Below are positions 1-8,891 of a stretch of DNA of 64,000 nucleotides, piece by piece. Under the pieces are notes generated by a model that was given only the letters and a program-made list of their open reading frames with translations, did no database searches and was not told the DNA's origin. Source of the stretch: Novosphingobium sp. PP1Y (GTDB lineage: Bacteria; Pseudomonadota; Alphaproteobacteria; Sphingomonadales; Sphingomonadaceae); contig NC_015583.1 of assembly GCF_000253255.1 (NCBI RefSeq), positions 744,001 through 808,000 on the forward strand, in the 5' to 3' direction. How positions within the stretch are numbered: position 1 is the stretch's first letter; every line of letters begins with the position of its first letter. The position numbers were made by a program, and so were the translations under genes.

Positions 1-387
1 CACCTGCTCGCAGTCCTCCTGGCATTGCCGCTCGCGGCGTTCTTCATCTTCGTTGGCTGGAACAAGACGTTCACAGCGTTGGAGGACTTGCGACGATACG
101 GGGCATGGACGATCTGGCTGCCTGAATGGCTTGGGCGTGTGGTCGGCGTTAGTGAGATCCTGTTCGCGATTCTTCTCCTCGGGGCGATTTCTGTGCGCAC
201 TCGGGGAGTGGCCCGCGCGGCAGCCATATTGCTCGTCTTAAACCAAGTGATCGCGGCGCTTTTTCATGCGCTTCACGAAGAATTCGGTGCTCTTCCGCAG
301 AACGGTGTCCTCTCGCTCGCACTGCTTGGCGTATTCGGGCTGTTAGGCGCGAGGCGAATGAAAATTGTCAAAGAGGGAGAATTTTGA
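1..387 (+). CDS. DoxX-like membrane protein (5' partial)
   Basis: The frame is open from the first base, so the true start probably lies outside the window; a TTG at 25 is the first internal candidate. About 128 residues are visible. They form hydrophobic helices (FFIFVGW, FAILLLGAI, AAILLVLNQVIAALF, LALLGVFGLLGA) with a short basic tail, the four-helix layout of DoxX/DoxD-like small membrane proteins. The next gene starts directly after the stop codon, so the two are cotranscribed. Function is not known; the family name is inferred from topology and the GWNKTF/E-R-Y pattern. Confidence 0.6.
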   Translation, partial: HLLAVLLALPLAAFFIFVGWNKTFTALEDLRRYGAWTIWLPEWLGRVVGVSEILFAILLLGAISVRTRGVARAAAILLVLNQVIAALFHALHEEFGALPQNGVLSLALLGVFGLLGARRMKIVKEGEF

Positions 388-1233
388 ATGTTGCAGAAAG
401 TGATGTGGCGGATCGGGGCGTACAGCATGCTCGCGTCAACCTGCCTTGCCGGCCAGATGGCATGGGCTGCAGGCACCGAGCCAGGGCAGGTTGCCGCTCT
501 CGAAGCCCAGGTCGCGCAATTGCAGAAGACAGCGCAGGCGAATGCGGATCGGTCGGCTGTCGAGAACCTGTTCTCCCGGTACATGTACCTGCACAACGCT
601 TTCCAGGACAATCAGATTGTCGATCTGTGGGCCAAGAAGGGCACTCCTGACATCCGGGCGCAGTATTCGAACCTTGGTGTTTACACCAATTGGGACAGTA
701 TCATCTCCTACCACCGTGACCGGCCGTCTCCGATCGGGAAGCTATTGTTCCACTATGTGACGACGCCAATCATCGAAGTGGCCGGCGATGGTCAGACGGC
801 CAAGGGCCTATGGATTGTCAATGGCCTCGAGTCCGGCTTGACCGATCCTGAGCATGCCAAGAACATGCCTGACTGGATGTTTGAAAAGGATATGGTCGAC
901 GGCAAGAAAGTCTGGATGCACAACGTCTACCTCAAGTACGGCATCGACTTCATAAAGCAGGACGGCCAGTGGAAGATCTGGCATTTCCATTGTTTCGAGG
1001 TCGCGCGAGCGCCCTATGGAATGGGTTGGATCCCTTTTGCCGCAGCAGCCCAGGACGACCCGTTCAATTTCGATCTCATGTACATGGGTGATGATGGCAA
1101 GCCGGTATTCATGCCCAAGCCTGACGGCCCGGCCTCGGTTCTCAACAATACCTACCGCACCGACACCGCGCAGAAATTGGAAGCGAGGCCTCCGGAACCC
1201 TATCGCACGTTTAGCGAAACCTTCGCGTACTAA
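388..1233 (+). CDS. Exported SnoaL/NTF2-like domain protein
   Basis: A 281-residue protein with an N-terminal signal peptide (hydrophobic stretch ending AWA-AG around residue 28). A short coiled-coil-like segment follows (EAQVAQLQKTAQ), then an NTF2-like fold beginning near residue 55 (RSAVENLFSRYMYLHNAF). The segment DGQWKIWHFHCFEV is the usual SnoaL-like end strand. The protein is longer than simple SnoaL proteins (about 140 aa), with a C-terminal extension of unknown role. It follows the DoxX-like gene with no gap and a strong terminator lies 25 bases after its stop. Members of this fold act as small-molecule cyclases, hydratases or isomerases; the substrate is not visible. Proximity to the catabolic locus suggests aromatic or glycoside breakdown (inference). 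Confidence 0.72.
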   Translation: MLQKVMWRIGAYSMLASTCLAGQMAWAAGTEPGQVAALEAQVAQLQKTAQANADRSAVENLFSRYMYLHNAFQDNQIVDLWAKKGTPDIRAQYSNLGVYTNWDSIISYHRDRPSPIGKLLFHYVTTPIIEVAGDGQTAKGLWIVNGLESGLTDPEHAKNMPDWMFEKDMVDGKKVWMHNVYLKYGIDFIKQDGQWKIWHFHCFEVARAPYGMGWIPFAAAAQDDPFNFDLMYMGDDGKPVFMPKPDGPASVLNNTYRTDTAQKLEARPPEPYRTFSETFAY

Positions 1234-1257
1234 GAGTTCGAGGGGCGTTTGCGGAAA

Positions 1258-1297
1258 AGGCCCACCTTGCCTTGTGTGGCAGGGTGGGCCTCTCTTT
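1258..1297 (+). terminator. Rho-independent terminator
   Basis: Stem GGCCCACCTTGCC (1259-1271) pairs with GGCAGGGTGGGCC (1278-1290) with one G-U pair and a 6-base loop, followed by TCTCTTTATT. It ends the DoxX/SnoaL unit and separates it from the convergent ThuA gene. Confidence 0.85.
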
Positions 1298-1337
1298 ATT
1301 GGAACCCCCACGTGTGGGATGCGACATTGCCCCTGTA

Positions 1338-2294
1338 TTACGGAGTGGTTGAATAGTCCGCCGCATCTTCAGGCACGGGAAGCGTCACCTTGCCAGTTCC
1401 GGCCCATTCCGTTCCGCGCAGGATCAGTGTCTGAAGTCCGGCGAAATGCAGGGATACTTCGTCATGACCGATGGTGATCGAAAAGACGCGTCCTTTGCCG
1501 TAGTCCTGCGTCCACACTTGAGGATGATCGGCATCGATGCCCTCCATCTTTGCAAGCTTTTCCTTGGTGTAGGCACTTGCCGGATACTTTGGGCCAGCCA
1601 GCTTCGGGTCGTAACTCGCCGCGGCATCGTGCGCAGTAGCCAGGACGTGGATCTTGGCGCCGGGTGCGAAGCTCATGTTGGTGTACATGTCATCGTTGTA
1701 GGTCCAGACGTACTCGCGCATGCCTGCCGTGATCGGATGCTGCCTGTCGACAATATGCACCGGGAATGCCCCGGGTGGAGATCGCCTGCTCGTGCCCGGC
1801 TCCATGACGGCGCCGACCAGTTCGCGGTACTCGGGCCAATTGTAGCCCCATGTGAATGACGAGTGATAGGCGACCAGGCCGCCGCCCTGCCTCACATAAT
1901 CGAAGAGAGCCCTTTCAGCCTCGGGCGACCAGCGATGCTCCTCCTTGTCGTCGTAAACCCATCGCGAGGAATAGTTGAGGAGAACGACATCGTAGGACTT
2001 CAGCAAGGCAAGGCTGCCATGATCGAAATCCTCGGTTACCCTTACGTCGAAGCGGCCGCTGTCCTGAAGCAGTGTGCGCAGCATGTTGTCAACGCCGGTC
2101 CAGTCGTGCTCATAGCTGTTCTGCCCGCTGATGATCAGGACCTTGAGCCGCTTTTCCGCCGGATCGACCGGGATCGCGACGCGCTGCACGGTCTCGGGGG
2201 GGCGATAAGGCGGATGGACGATGACTTGTGCCATGGCCGGAACACCGAGCATCGCAATGATAGCCGCGGTTGCTGCCCCTTTCAGAAGGTTCAC
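1338..2294 (-). CDS. ThuA-like (glutamine amidotransferase-fold) exported protein
   Basis: 318 residues starting at a GTG preceded by GGGAGA. A signal peptide (AAIIAMLGVPAMAQ) ends near residue 23. The body carries the ThuA landmarks: VLIISGQNSYEHDWTGV near the start, SYDVVLLNYSS, the QGGGLVAYHSSF segment in the nucleophile-elbow region (no Cys, as usual for ThuA), and ITAGM and GKGRVFSITIGHD near the end. ThuA proteins accompany 3-keto-disaccharide metabolism in rhizobia. It is the second gene of an operon behind a GPH symporter (24-base gap), whose promoter carries the AT-rich operator seen across this locus. A role on a keto-glycoside is inferred, not shown. Confidence 0.82.
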   Translation of the reverse strand: MNLLKGAATAAIIAMLGVPAMAQVIVHPPYRPPETVQRVAIPVDPAEKRLKVLIISGQNSYEHDWTGVDNMLRTLLQDSGRFDVRVTEDFDHGSLALLKSYDVVLLNYSSRWVYDDKEEHRWSPEAERALFDYVRQGGGLVAYHSSFTWGYNWPEYRELVGAVMEPGTSRRSPPGAFPVHIVDRQHPITAGMREYVWTYNDDMYTNMSFAPGAKIHVLATAHDAAASYDPKLAGPKYPASAYTKEKLAKMEGIDADHPQVWTQDYGKGRVFSITIGHDEVSLHFAGLQTLILRGTEWAGTGKVTLPVPEDAADYSTTP

Positions 2295-2318
2295 TCGATT
2301 CTCCCGTATAGTGGAATC

Positions 2319-3692
2319 TCAGGACTGCGCGGAAACGTAGTCCAATTGGTCGTACTCGGCGGTTTCGCCATGTGGCTTGTTCGCCCGGCCCATGGGCCAG
2401 AACAGGATGCAGATGAGTTGCAGGGTGAGAAGCAGGATTGGCCAACCATAGTAAGACCAGCGAATCACGCTGCGCGCTTCTTCGCTCACTGCATCGGGCG
2501 AATAGCTGGCCCAAGCCAGGCAGTAGGCGATGGCCGCCGATCCCACTGCCATGCCGATCTTGGTTGCCAGGCTCACCCCCGCTGACAGCAGGCCTTCGTA
2601 GCGTACGCCGAAGAGAAGCTCATGGAAATCCACGGCCTCCGCGATCATCGTGAAAATGGCGGTGATCGTAAGGGAAGTCGTGATGGAAGCGGTAAAATAG
2701 ACGGCAAGAAAAGCAAACGGCGCAGCTTCGAGCCACGGCAGTAGTGCAAAAAGGCCAATCGATACGAGAAGCGCGCCGACGCAGCCTGCCCGTATCCCCG
2801 TTCGTGACAGGATGGGCGGCGCGATGAATGCTGAGAGCAGAAGCATTCCCGAAATGGCCGGCAGCATGAAAGAGATCATCCAGGGCTTTCTGAGGACATC
2901 GATCGCGAAGAAGGCCGTGACGGAGATCATGGCGCCGAAGCGCACGAAATAGAGAAGGGTGAACACGAAGGCGACCAACCAGGCGCGGTTGCGCAGCATA
3001 TCGCGGACGGCCGGCAGGATGGGAAAGTCGGGCGCCTCGGCACGTTCATGGCGCTCATGGCAGTTACGGAACAGTGAAAGCAGTGCAATCAGCGACAGTG
3101 CCGCAAATAGCAGCGCAACGCAAAGAAAGCCCTTCTGTTCATCCCCGCCGCCGAACAGCGAGACGAGCGGCATCGTTGCCGCGGTGCCCATGATGACGGA
3201 AATCGAAGTCCCGATCGAGCGCATGGAACTGAGCTTCAAGCGCTCTCCCGTGTCCGGCGTCATCATCGGAAGCAGGGCAGTATAAGGTATCGAACCGAAG
3301 GACATCAGAATGCCCAGAAGATTGAACGAGACGAATGCCCAGGCGAGCTTGCCGTATTCACCCCAGTCGGGCACCATGAAGATCATGATGAAGACAAGGC
3401 TGTAGGGCACAGCAGTGAACAGAATGTAGGGCCTGGCCTGGCCCCACCGCGTGCGCGTCTTGTCTACAAGAACGCCTACTCCCATGTCGACGGCGGCGTC
3501 GAAAAGCCTTGCGGTGAGGAAGATTGTGCCCACGGCCGCTGCCGGCATCTTTGCAACTACGGTGTAATAATAGAGCAGAAACGCGCCGACGGCGTTATAC
3601 GGTAGGCTGTAGCCGAAATCCCCGAAGCCGTAGCTGATGCGCTCTATGAAAGAGAGTTTGGCCCCGCGGGCAATCGTCGAGCCGCGAGTCAC
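2319..3692 (-). CDS. GPH-family MFS sugar:cation symporter
   Basis: 457 residues, about 12 membrane segments, starting at GTG 3692. Family marks are the N-terminal ERISYGFGDFGYSL, the DMGVGVLVDKTRTRWGQARPYIL loop (the cytoplasmic loop 2-3 motif of the melibiose/glucuronide permease group), and the DFHELLFGVRYEG segment in the C half. These carriers take up glycosides, pentosides or hexuronides with a cation. It is cotranscribed with the ThuA gene downstream. An operator-like repeat lies 150 bases upstream of the start. The likely substrate is a glycoside or released sugar; identity cannot be read from the sequence. Two more GPH members lie at 18135 and at the right window edge. Confidence 0.85.
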   Translation of the reverse strand: MTRGSTIARGAKLSFIERISYGFGDFGYSLPYNAVGAFLLYYYTVVAKMPAAAVGTIFLTARLFDAAVDMGVGVLVDKTRTRWGQARPYILFTAVPYSLVFIMIFMVPDWGEYGKLAWAFVSFNLLGILMSFGSIPYTALLPMMTPDTGERLKLSSMRSIGTSISVIMGTAATMPLVSLFGGGDEQKGFLCVALLFAALSLIALLSLFRNCHERHERAEAPDFPILPAVRDMLRNRAWLVAFVFTLLYFVRFGAMISVTAFFAIDVLRKPWMISFMLPAISGMLLLSAFIAPPILSRTGIRAGCVGALLVSIGLFALLPWLEAAPFAFLAVYFTASITTSLTITAIFTMIAEAVDFHELLFGVRYEGLLSAGVSLATKIGMAVGSAAIAYCLAWASYSPDAVSEEARSVIRWSYYGWPILLLTLQLICILFWPMGRANKPHGETAEYDQLDYVSAQS

Positions 3693-3841
3693 CGTTTCGT
3701 CTCTCGCCGCCAGCCTGTGGTACCTAACCTATTCAAAGGTCTGCGGTTCACTGCATTCTCCCAATGATTACGCGCAAATCCGGTCAATCGACCGGGCCTG
3801 GTCATCTGGTTCCCGAGACTCGTTCGGCCCCATTCACTTAA

Positions 3842-3863
3842 AACTATAATGCTGATTTTTGTT
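3842..3863 (-). promoter_or_regulatory. Candidate operator, locus-wide AT-rich inverted repeat (site 1)
   Basis: AACTATAA (3842-3849), six bases, then TTTTTGTT (3856-3863). It fits the consensus AACTAGAA-N6-TTCTARTT with one mismatch left and two right. It lies 150 bases upstream of the GPH-ThuA operon, in the divergent region shared with the TonB receptor at 4002. The remainder of the 309-base gap 3693-4001 holds no gene that I can see. Confidence 0.45.
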
Positions 3864-3914
3864 TTGTCGACAGCATTTTTCTGCGATACCGAAGGCAGTG
3901 AGCTTGGCGCTCGC

Positions 3915-3960
3915 TTGACAGTCGGACGTCGCTGACGTTATTAGAACAGCAATAATATTT
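3915..3960 (+). promoter_or_regulatory. Sigma-70 promoter with overlapping operator half-site (site 2)
   Basis: TTGACA (3915-3920), 17 bases, then TTATTA (3938-3943). A perfect half-site TATTAGAA (3939-3946) overlaps the -10; the other arm (3953-3960) is degenerate. It sits 42 bases before the TonB receptor start, so a bound repressor would block this promoter. Confidence 0.55.
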
Positions 3961-4001
3961 CAATCGAAGTAAATCGTTTGAACACGCAGGGAGGGTAGGG
4001 G

Positions 4002-6401
4002 ATGTTCTTGACTAAAAGAGCAATGCTTATGGGCGGCGCAAGCCTGGTTGCAACTGGCTTGGTGAGCGTAGCGCCGGCCTTTGCACAAAGGTCGCCAGAA
4101 GAGAATGACAGCAATATCATAATCGTTACGGCCCAGAACCGGGCTGAAAACGTCCAGGACGTTCCCATTGCAATGGATGTCGTCGGACAGGAAAAGATCT
4201 CGCAGGCCGGCTTCAGCAATGCCAGCGATCTCGGTAAGATTTCACCGTCGGTCCAGATCAACGAAGATCAGGGGCAGGTCAAGATTACTGTCCGCGGCGT
4301 TGGCACCACTTCAATCGACGAAGCGCAGGATACCTCAGTCGTCGCCAATGTGGACGGCGAGTACATCAATCGTCCCAATGCCTTCAGCGTCGCCCTGTTC
4401 GACCTCGAACGGGTCGAAGTGCTGCGCGGGCCTCAAGGCACGCTCTACGGACGAAACTCGACGGGTGGCGCGGTCAATTTCATCACGCGCAAGCCTGGAA
4501 AGGAATTCGGGGTCAACGCCACGGCCAGCTATGGCAACTACAACGCCATTCGTCTGGATGCCGGCGTCGACATGCCCATCGGCAACATGGCCGGTGTGCG
4601 CGTCGCGGGTTTCTATGACGATCGCGACGGATATGTGAAGCATCCGGCAGGCGGCGGCTTCTTTGTCTTTCCCGCTTATGACGCAGGTCGCTCTGACGAT
4701 AACAAGTCCTACGGCGGTCGTCTCTCGCTGCGGTTCGACCCCACCGATGCCCTGTCGATCAACCTGGCCGGCGAATATGCAGAGCGGCACTTCCGACCGG
4801 CTATCTTCGCGGCGGGAGATCTCAATGCTCCGGGCAACGGTCCCACCGGGCCGGGCTGCAATGCAGCGGGCTTCGAAACCGTGGCGCCGGACTACGGTTT
4901 GACCCTCTGTGTTCCCTCAAGCACCAATTTGCTGAGTCAGATTGATCGCGGTGAATACGATGCGCCATTCTATGGGCTAGGTTCAGGGCTCGATCAGAAG
5001 ACCTGGGCTTTGCGGGGCAGAGTAGCCTACGAGTTCGCGCCCGAGGCGACGCTGACGTACATCGGAGGCTACCGGAACTTCAAGCAGGGCGACCCATCGG
5101 GTAACGAATACCTGACCTTGCCCGTGGTCTATCGTTCTTACCAGTTTCAGGACGATGCCAAGACGCAGAGCCACGAATTGCGCCTGAACGGCACGATCGG
5201 CGGGGTCATCTATCAGGTTGGCGGATTCTACTTCAAGGAGAAGCTGGTACGTGAAAGCGGCTTCTTGTTGCCGACCTTCATCTTCGGTGGATCGCCTGCC
5301 GACCCGGCAACCTTCCTCAGCTATTTCCGCCGCTTGGTCGATAGTGAAAGTGCATCGGCATTCGGACAGGTAGAAGTGCCGCTTGCTGATACGCTAACCG
5401 CTGTCGGTGGCTTGCGCTACACCCACAACAAGCGCTCGGCGCTCTACCTCAATGCAGCGCCTTTCGGGAATGGTCCGCCAGACCCCGCGCTCCTTGGTGC
5501 CGGTCCGGACCGGAAGAACTTCGCCGACCTTGCCTATGTGCAGACACTCGATCTGGGCAGTCGGGAGAGCAAGGTAACATGGCTTGCCGGGCTCAACTGG
5601 AAGCCGGACCCGATGACTCTTGTCTACGCGAAGGCGACGACGGGCTTCAAGGGTGGCGGGTTCGATTCCGTTGGCACCTACAAGCCTGAGACCAACACAG
5701 CCTACGAAGTCGGCCTCAAGAAGAACTTCGGTGACAGGGGGCAGCACCAGTTCAACTTGAGCGGCTTCTACTATGACTACAAGGACCTGCAGGTATCGGT
5801 TCTGCTTGACACCAACGTCGGTAATCAGATTTTCAATGCCGGCAAGGCAACGATTTGGGGTGTCGAAGCTGAGGCCGCCATTGAACTGAGCGAGAACGAT
5901 CACTTCAACGCCAGCTTCAATTACCTGAACTCGCAATACGATGAGCTGTTCGCCCAGTTCAACGTGGTCTGCGTCGGATGCGATCTTAACGGTATTGGCG
6001 ACCTGGATCCGAACACGCCGGGAGTGCAGCAGCCCGACTTTGCAGGGAACACGACCCCGTTCTCTCCGAAATTCATCATTACGATGGCATATGATCATGT
6101 GTTCGATCTGGGATCTGCCGGCAAGGTCACTGCCCGGATGGATACCCTGTTCAAGAGTGCCTACTATACCGATTTCTATAACTACCGCGATGGCAAGCAG
6201 CGGGCTTTCACGCAATCCGGCGCGAGTCTTGAGTACAAGCCGGAGAACGGGCGGTTTAGCGTGACGGCATTCGTCCGCAACATCGAGAACAAGCGACCGC
6301 TCACCTATGGCAGCTTTGTGTCTGCCGGACCGGATGACATCTTCAACTGGCAATTCGGTGCGCCGCGGACTTACGGCATCCGGGTGGGCGCCGATTTCTG
6401 A
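4002..6401 (+). CDS. TonB-dependent outer membrane receptor 1
   Basis: 799 residues. ATG preceded by a purine-rich GGGAGGG. The signal peptide ends APAFAQ near residue 29. The plug starts at IIIVTAQNRAENVQDVPIAM, continues through VEVLRGPQGTLYGRNSTGG (the canonical plug motif), and the beta-barrel ends in a C-terminal phenylalanine (RVGADF), as needed for outer-membrane assembly. It imports a large or scarce substrate using TonB energy. It is clearly paralogous to the receptor at 10801 (same plug start, the ETNTAYEVG-type segment, DLQVSVLLD, RTYGIRVG end). The promoter carries an operator half-site of the locus regulon. A glycoside substrate is inferred from the neighbouring genes. Confidence 0.93.
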   Translation: MFLTKRAMLMGGASLVATGLVSVAPAFAQRSPEENDSNIIIVTAQNRAENVQDVPIAMDVVGQEKISQAGFSNASDLGKISPSVQINEDQGQVKITVRGVGTTSIDEAQDTSVVANVDGEYINRPNAFSVALFDLERVEVLRGPQGTLYGRNSTGGAVNFITRKPGKEFGVNATASYGNYNAIRLDAGVDMPIGNMAGVRVAGFYDDRDGYVKHPAGGGFFVFPAYDAGRSDDNKSYGGRLSLRFDPTDALSINLAGEYAERHFRPAIFAAGDLNAPGNGPTGPGCNAAGFETVAPDYGLTLCVPSSTNLLSQIDRGEYDAPFYGLGSGLDQKTWALRGRVAYEFAPEATLTYIGGYRNFKQGDPSGNEYLTLPVVYRSYQFQDDAKTQSHELRLNGTIGGVIYQVGGFYFKEKLVRESGFLLPTFIFGGSPADPATFLSYFRRLVDSESASAFGQVEVPLADTLTAVGGLRYTHNKRSALYLNAAPFGNGPPDPALLGAGPDRKNFADLAYVQTLDLGSRESKVTWLAGLNWKPDPMTLVYAKATTGFKGGGFDSVGTYKPETNTAYEVGLKKNFGDRGQHQFNLSGFYYDYKDLQVSVLLDTNVGNQIFNAGKATIWGVEAEAAIELSENDHFNASFNYLNSQYDELFAQFNVVCVGCDLNGIGDLDPNTPGVQQPDFAGNTTPFSPKFIITMAYDHVFDLGSAGKVTARMDTLFKSAYYTDFYNYRDGKQRAFTQSGASLEYKPENGRFSVTAFVRNIENKRPLTYGSFVSAGPDDIFNWQFGAPRTYGIRVGADF

Positions 6402-6421
6402 ACGAATTGTCCAATTTTCAG

Positions 6422-6459
6422 GAAGGGGCGGAGCCAGTCTCTGCCCCTTCTCCTTTTTC
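6422..6459 (+). terminator. Rho-independent terminator after TonB receptor 1
   Basis: GAAGGGGCGGAG (6422-6433) pairs with CTCTGCCCCTTC (6439-6450) over a 5-base loop, followed by TCCTTTTTC. One wobble pair in a 12-bp stem. Confidence 0.85.
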
Positions 6460-6487
6460 GGGATGATCGACGCCAATTTTAGGCTAT

Positions 6488-6509
6488 AACTAAAACCAAA
6501 ATTATAATA
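6488..6509 (+). promoter_or_regulatory. Candidate operator (site 3)
   Basis: AACTAAAA (6488-6495), CCAAAA spacer, TTATAATA (6502-6509). Each arm is one mismatch from the consensus. It is 45 bases upstream of the dehydrogenase small-subunit start and would overlap its promoter. Confidence 0.5.
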
Positions 6510-6553
6510 ATGAGAATCGTCCCCGGCCATCAGGAGGCGGGATTTGGGAGATT

Positions 6554-7195
6554 ATGGCGATCATGACGCACGGTGCAGGCGCAGGGATTCGGCGCAGGGA
6601 ATTTGCCGGTGTCTTTGCCATGTTGGCATTGGCGCTGGGTATTCCTGCTGCAGCTGTGCATCTGTCGAGACCGGAAGATCTGGATGAAGCAACGGACCTC
6701 CAGCGCCGCCTGATAGCCGAGGTCAGCAATATTGTGATCCCCAGGACCGATACCGCTGGCGCAGGAGAGCTTGGCGTCGGCGATTTTGTCATTCTCGCCC
6801 TGGCTCACGGCCTCGAAGGATCGCGTGCGCCGATGTCGGCCCAGGCCTTGCCTGTTCTGGCGCGTTTCAGGAGACCAGACGGCTCCTTGCGGCATCTCCA
6901 GTGGCTGGAGCACGAGCTTGGCATTCGCGGCAAAGGGCATTTCATGACCCTTTCTCCCGATCACCGGCGCGAGTTGTTACGAGCATTGGATGCCGAGGGC
7001 TTCGCACAGGACAACCCACAGCATCCGTGGCGAACGATCAAGGCCCTGATCTTGACGGGCTATTATACCTCTGAAGTCGGCGGTTCGCAGGATCTCCGCT
7101 ACGAGCTTACTCCGGGGCGCTGGGATCCAAACCTGCCCCTCGAGCCTGGCGATCGGGCCTTTTCCAGCGACTGGACCGCAGTGGACTTTGGTTGA
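6554..7195 (+). CDS. Gluconate 2-dehydrogenase subunit 3-type small subunit (Tat carrier)
   Basis: 213 residues with a twin-arginine signal (RRREFAG followed by a hydrophobic stretch MLALALGIPAAA). The family match rests on the ATDLQRRLIAEVSNIVIPRTDTAGAGE and LTGYYTSEVGG segments typical of the gluconate 2-dehydrogenase subunit 3/LacB group. Such subunits carry the catalytic GMC partner, which has no signal of its own, through the Tat system as a folded complex. The GMC gene starts 7 bases after this stop, which fits. With it, this makes a periplasmic FAD-dependent dehydrogenase of the type that oxidises glucosides at C3 (LacA/LacB of Caulobacter, bacterial FAD-glucose dehydrogenase). No cytochrome c subunit is adjacent. 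Confidence 0.85.
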   Translation: MAIMTHGAGAGIRRREFAGVFAMLALALGIPAAAVHLSRPEDLDEATDLQRRLIAEVSNIVIPRTDTAGAGELGVGDFVILALAHGLEGSRAPMSAQALPVLARFRRPDGSLRHLQWLEHELGIRGKGHFMTLSPDHRRELLRALDAEGFAQDNPQHPWRTIKALILTGYYTSEVGGSQDLRYELTPGRWDPNLPLEPGDRAFSSDWTAVDFG

Positions 7196-7202
7196 GGAAT
7201 CA

Positions 7203-8891
7203 ATGATGGAATTTGACGCAATTGTGGTCGGCTCGGGTATTACCGGTGGCTGGGCCGCCAAAGAACTGACCGAGGCGGGCCTGAAGGTCCTGATGCTGGA
7301 ACGCGGCCGAAATATCAGCCACCAGGTCGACTACGAGCGGGAGACCAAGGCTCCTTGGGAAATGCCCTTTCGGGGCATCGGCGACATTGAAATGTACGAG
7401 CGGGAGTACCCGGTGCAGATGCTGAATCGGCATTTCACCGAGTTTACCGAAGATCATTTCGTCAACGATAAGGCTAATCCCTATTCCACGGCTGCCGGCA
7501 CCGATTTCACGTGGTTCCGCAGTTATCAGCTCGGCGGTCGCTCTTTGACGTGGGGGCGGCAGTCCTATCGCTGGTCGGATTACGATTTCGGCGCGAACAA
7601 GCGCGATGGACATGGCACCGACTGGCCGATCCGCTATGCCGATCTTGCTCCATGGTATGACCACGTTGAGGAATTCATCGGCGTTTCCGGTGCGGCTGAG
7701 GGCCTTGCCCAATTACCCGACGGCAAGTTCCAGCCACCCATGGCGCTGAACGTGGTCGAACAGCATCTGCGGGAAGTGATCGCTGAGCGGTGGCCCGGGC
7801 GCTGCCTGACCATCGGGCGCACGGCCAATCTGACCCGGGCGAAGCCGGAGCAGGGCAGGGCGCACTGCCAATACCGCAGCATCTGTGCTCGCGGCTGCTC
7901 CTATGGAGCCTATTTCTCGACCCAATCGTCCACCTTGCCTGCCGCTACGGCGACCGGGCGATTGACGGTGGTAACGGACGCTGTTGTGGAACAGGTGGAT
8001 TTCGATCCGAAGACCAGGCGCGTCACCGGTGTGCGATGGATCGATACCGCCAGCAGGGAGCGCAAGTCTGCAAAGGCGCGCATTGTCTTCCTGAATGCAG
8101 GTGCGTTCAATTCGGTTCAATTGCTCCTGCAGTCGGCAAGCGAATCCATGCCGCACGGTCTTGCCAATTCCAGCGGTGTGTTGGGGACGCATATCATGGA
8201 CCATGCCAACACCCTCTCAGCCGCCGCTCTCATGCCCGGTTTCGAGGGTCGCACGACGTTTGGCAATCGCCCGACCGGGATCATCATCCCGCGCTATCGC
8301 AATCTCGATGAAATGGACGGTCAAGGTCACACACGAGGTTTCTCGTTCCAGGGCGGCGCCATGCAGAGCACCTGGACAAGAGCGAAGCGAGAAGCGGGGA
8401 TCGGCGAAGACTTCAAGAACCGAATGCACGCGATCGGACCATGGCGGGCTGTCCTGGTTGGCTTCGCCGACTGCATCCCGCGGGCACGAAACCGACTCAC
8501 GCTCAATCACGCGAAAACCGATGAGCGCGGGCTTCCCCTTCTCAATGTCGAATTCGCCTTCGGCAAGGAGGAGCTTGCCGCGCTGGCACAGGCAAAGACC
8601 GAAGCAGCTGAAATGCTGACCGCTGCCGGTGGCAAGGTCATCATGGGATTCGATCGTCCGGGGCCTGGCGGAACCGCCATTCACGAAATGGGCGGCGCGC
8701 GCATGGGGTGGGATCCCGGGACTTCGGTGCTGAACAGATGGAGCCAGTCGCATGACATAGCCAATCTGTTCGTCACCGACGGCGCGCAGATGAGCTCGTC
8801 GGCCTGTCAGAATCCGTCGCTCACTTACATGGCGCTCACAGCGCGCGCGTGCGATGCCGCAGTCAAGATGCTGCGCGAAGGCGCTATCTGA
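7203..8891 (+). CDS. GMC oxidoreductase, glycoside 3-dehydrogenase-like catalytic subunit
   Basis: 562 residues from ATG 7203, chosen because GAGGAA stands six bases before it; a TTG at 7188 overlaps the previous gene and is less likely. The FAD-binding motif VVGSGITGG is at residues 8-16. Cysteines 222, 228 and 232 (C-x5-C-x3-C) match the cluster-binding loop of FAD-dependent glucose dehydrogenases, which hold a 3Fe-4S cluster. The catalytic pair is His494 (HEMGG) and Asn537 (QNPSLTYMAL). No signal peptide is present; export is expected with the upstream Tat subunit. Proposed role: oxidation of a glucoside to its 3-keto form, the prerequisite for cleavage by the deglycosidases further along. 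Substrate and regiochemistry are inferred. Confidence 0.85.
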   Translation: MMEFDAIVVGSGITGGWAAKELTEAGLKVLMLERGRNISHQVDYERETKAPWEMPFRGIGDIEMYEREYPVQMLNRHFTEFTEDHFVNDKANPYSTAAGTDFTWFRSYQLGGRSLTWGRQSYRWSDYDFGANKRDGHGTDWPIRYADLAPWYDHVEEFIGVSGAAEGLAQLPDGKFQPPMALNVVEQHLREVIAERWPGRCLTIGRTANLTRAKPEQGRAHCQYRSICARGCSYGAYFSTQSSTLPAATATGRLTVVTDAVVEQVDFDPKTRRVTGVRWIDTASRERKSAKARIVFLNAGAFNSVQLLLQSASESMPHGLANSSGVLGTHIMDHANTLSAAALMPGFEGRTTFGNRPTGIIIPRYRNLDEMDGQGHTRGFSFQGGAMQSTWTRAKREAGIGEDFKNRMHAIGPWRAVLVGFADCIPRARNRLTLNHAKTDERGLPLLNVEFAFGKEELAALAQAKTEAAEMLTAAGGKVIMGFDRPGPGGTAIHEMGGARMGWDPGTSVLNRWSQSHDIANLFVTDGAQMSSSACQNPSLTYMALTARACDAAVKMLREGAI

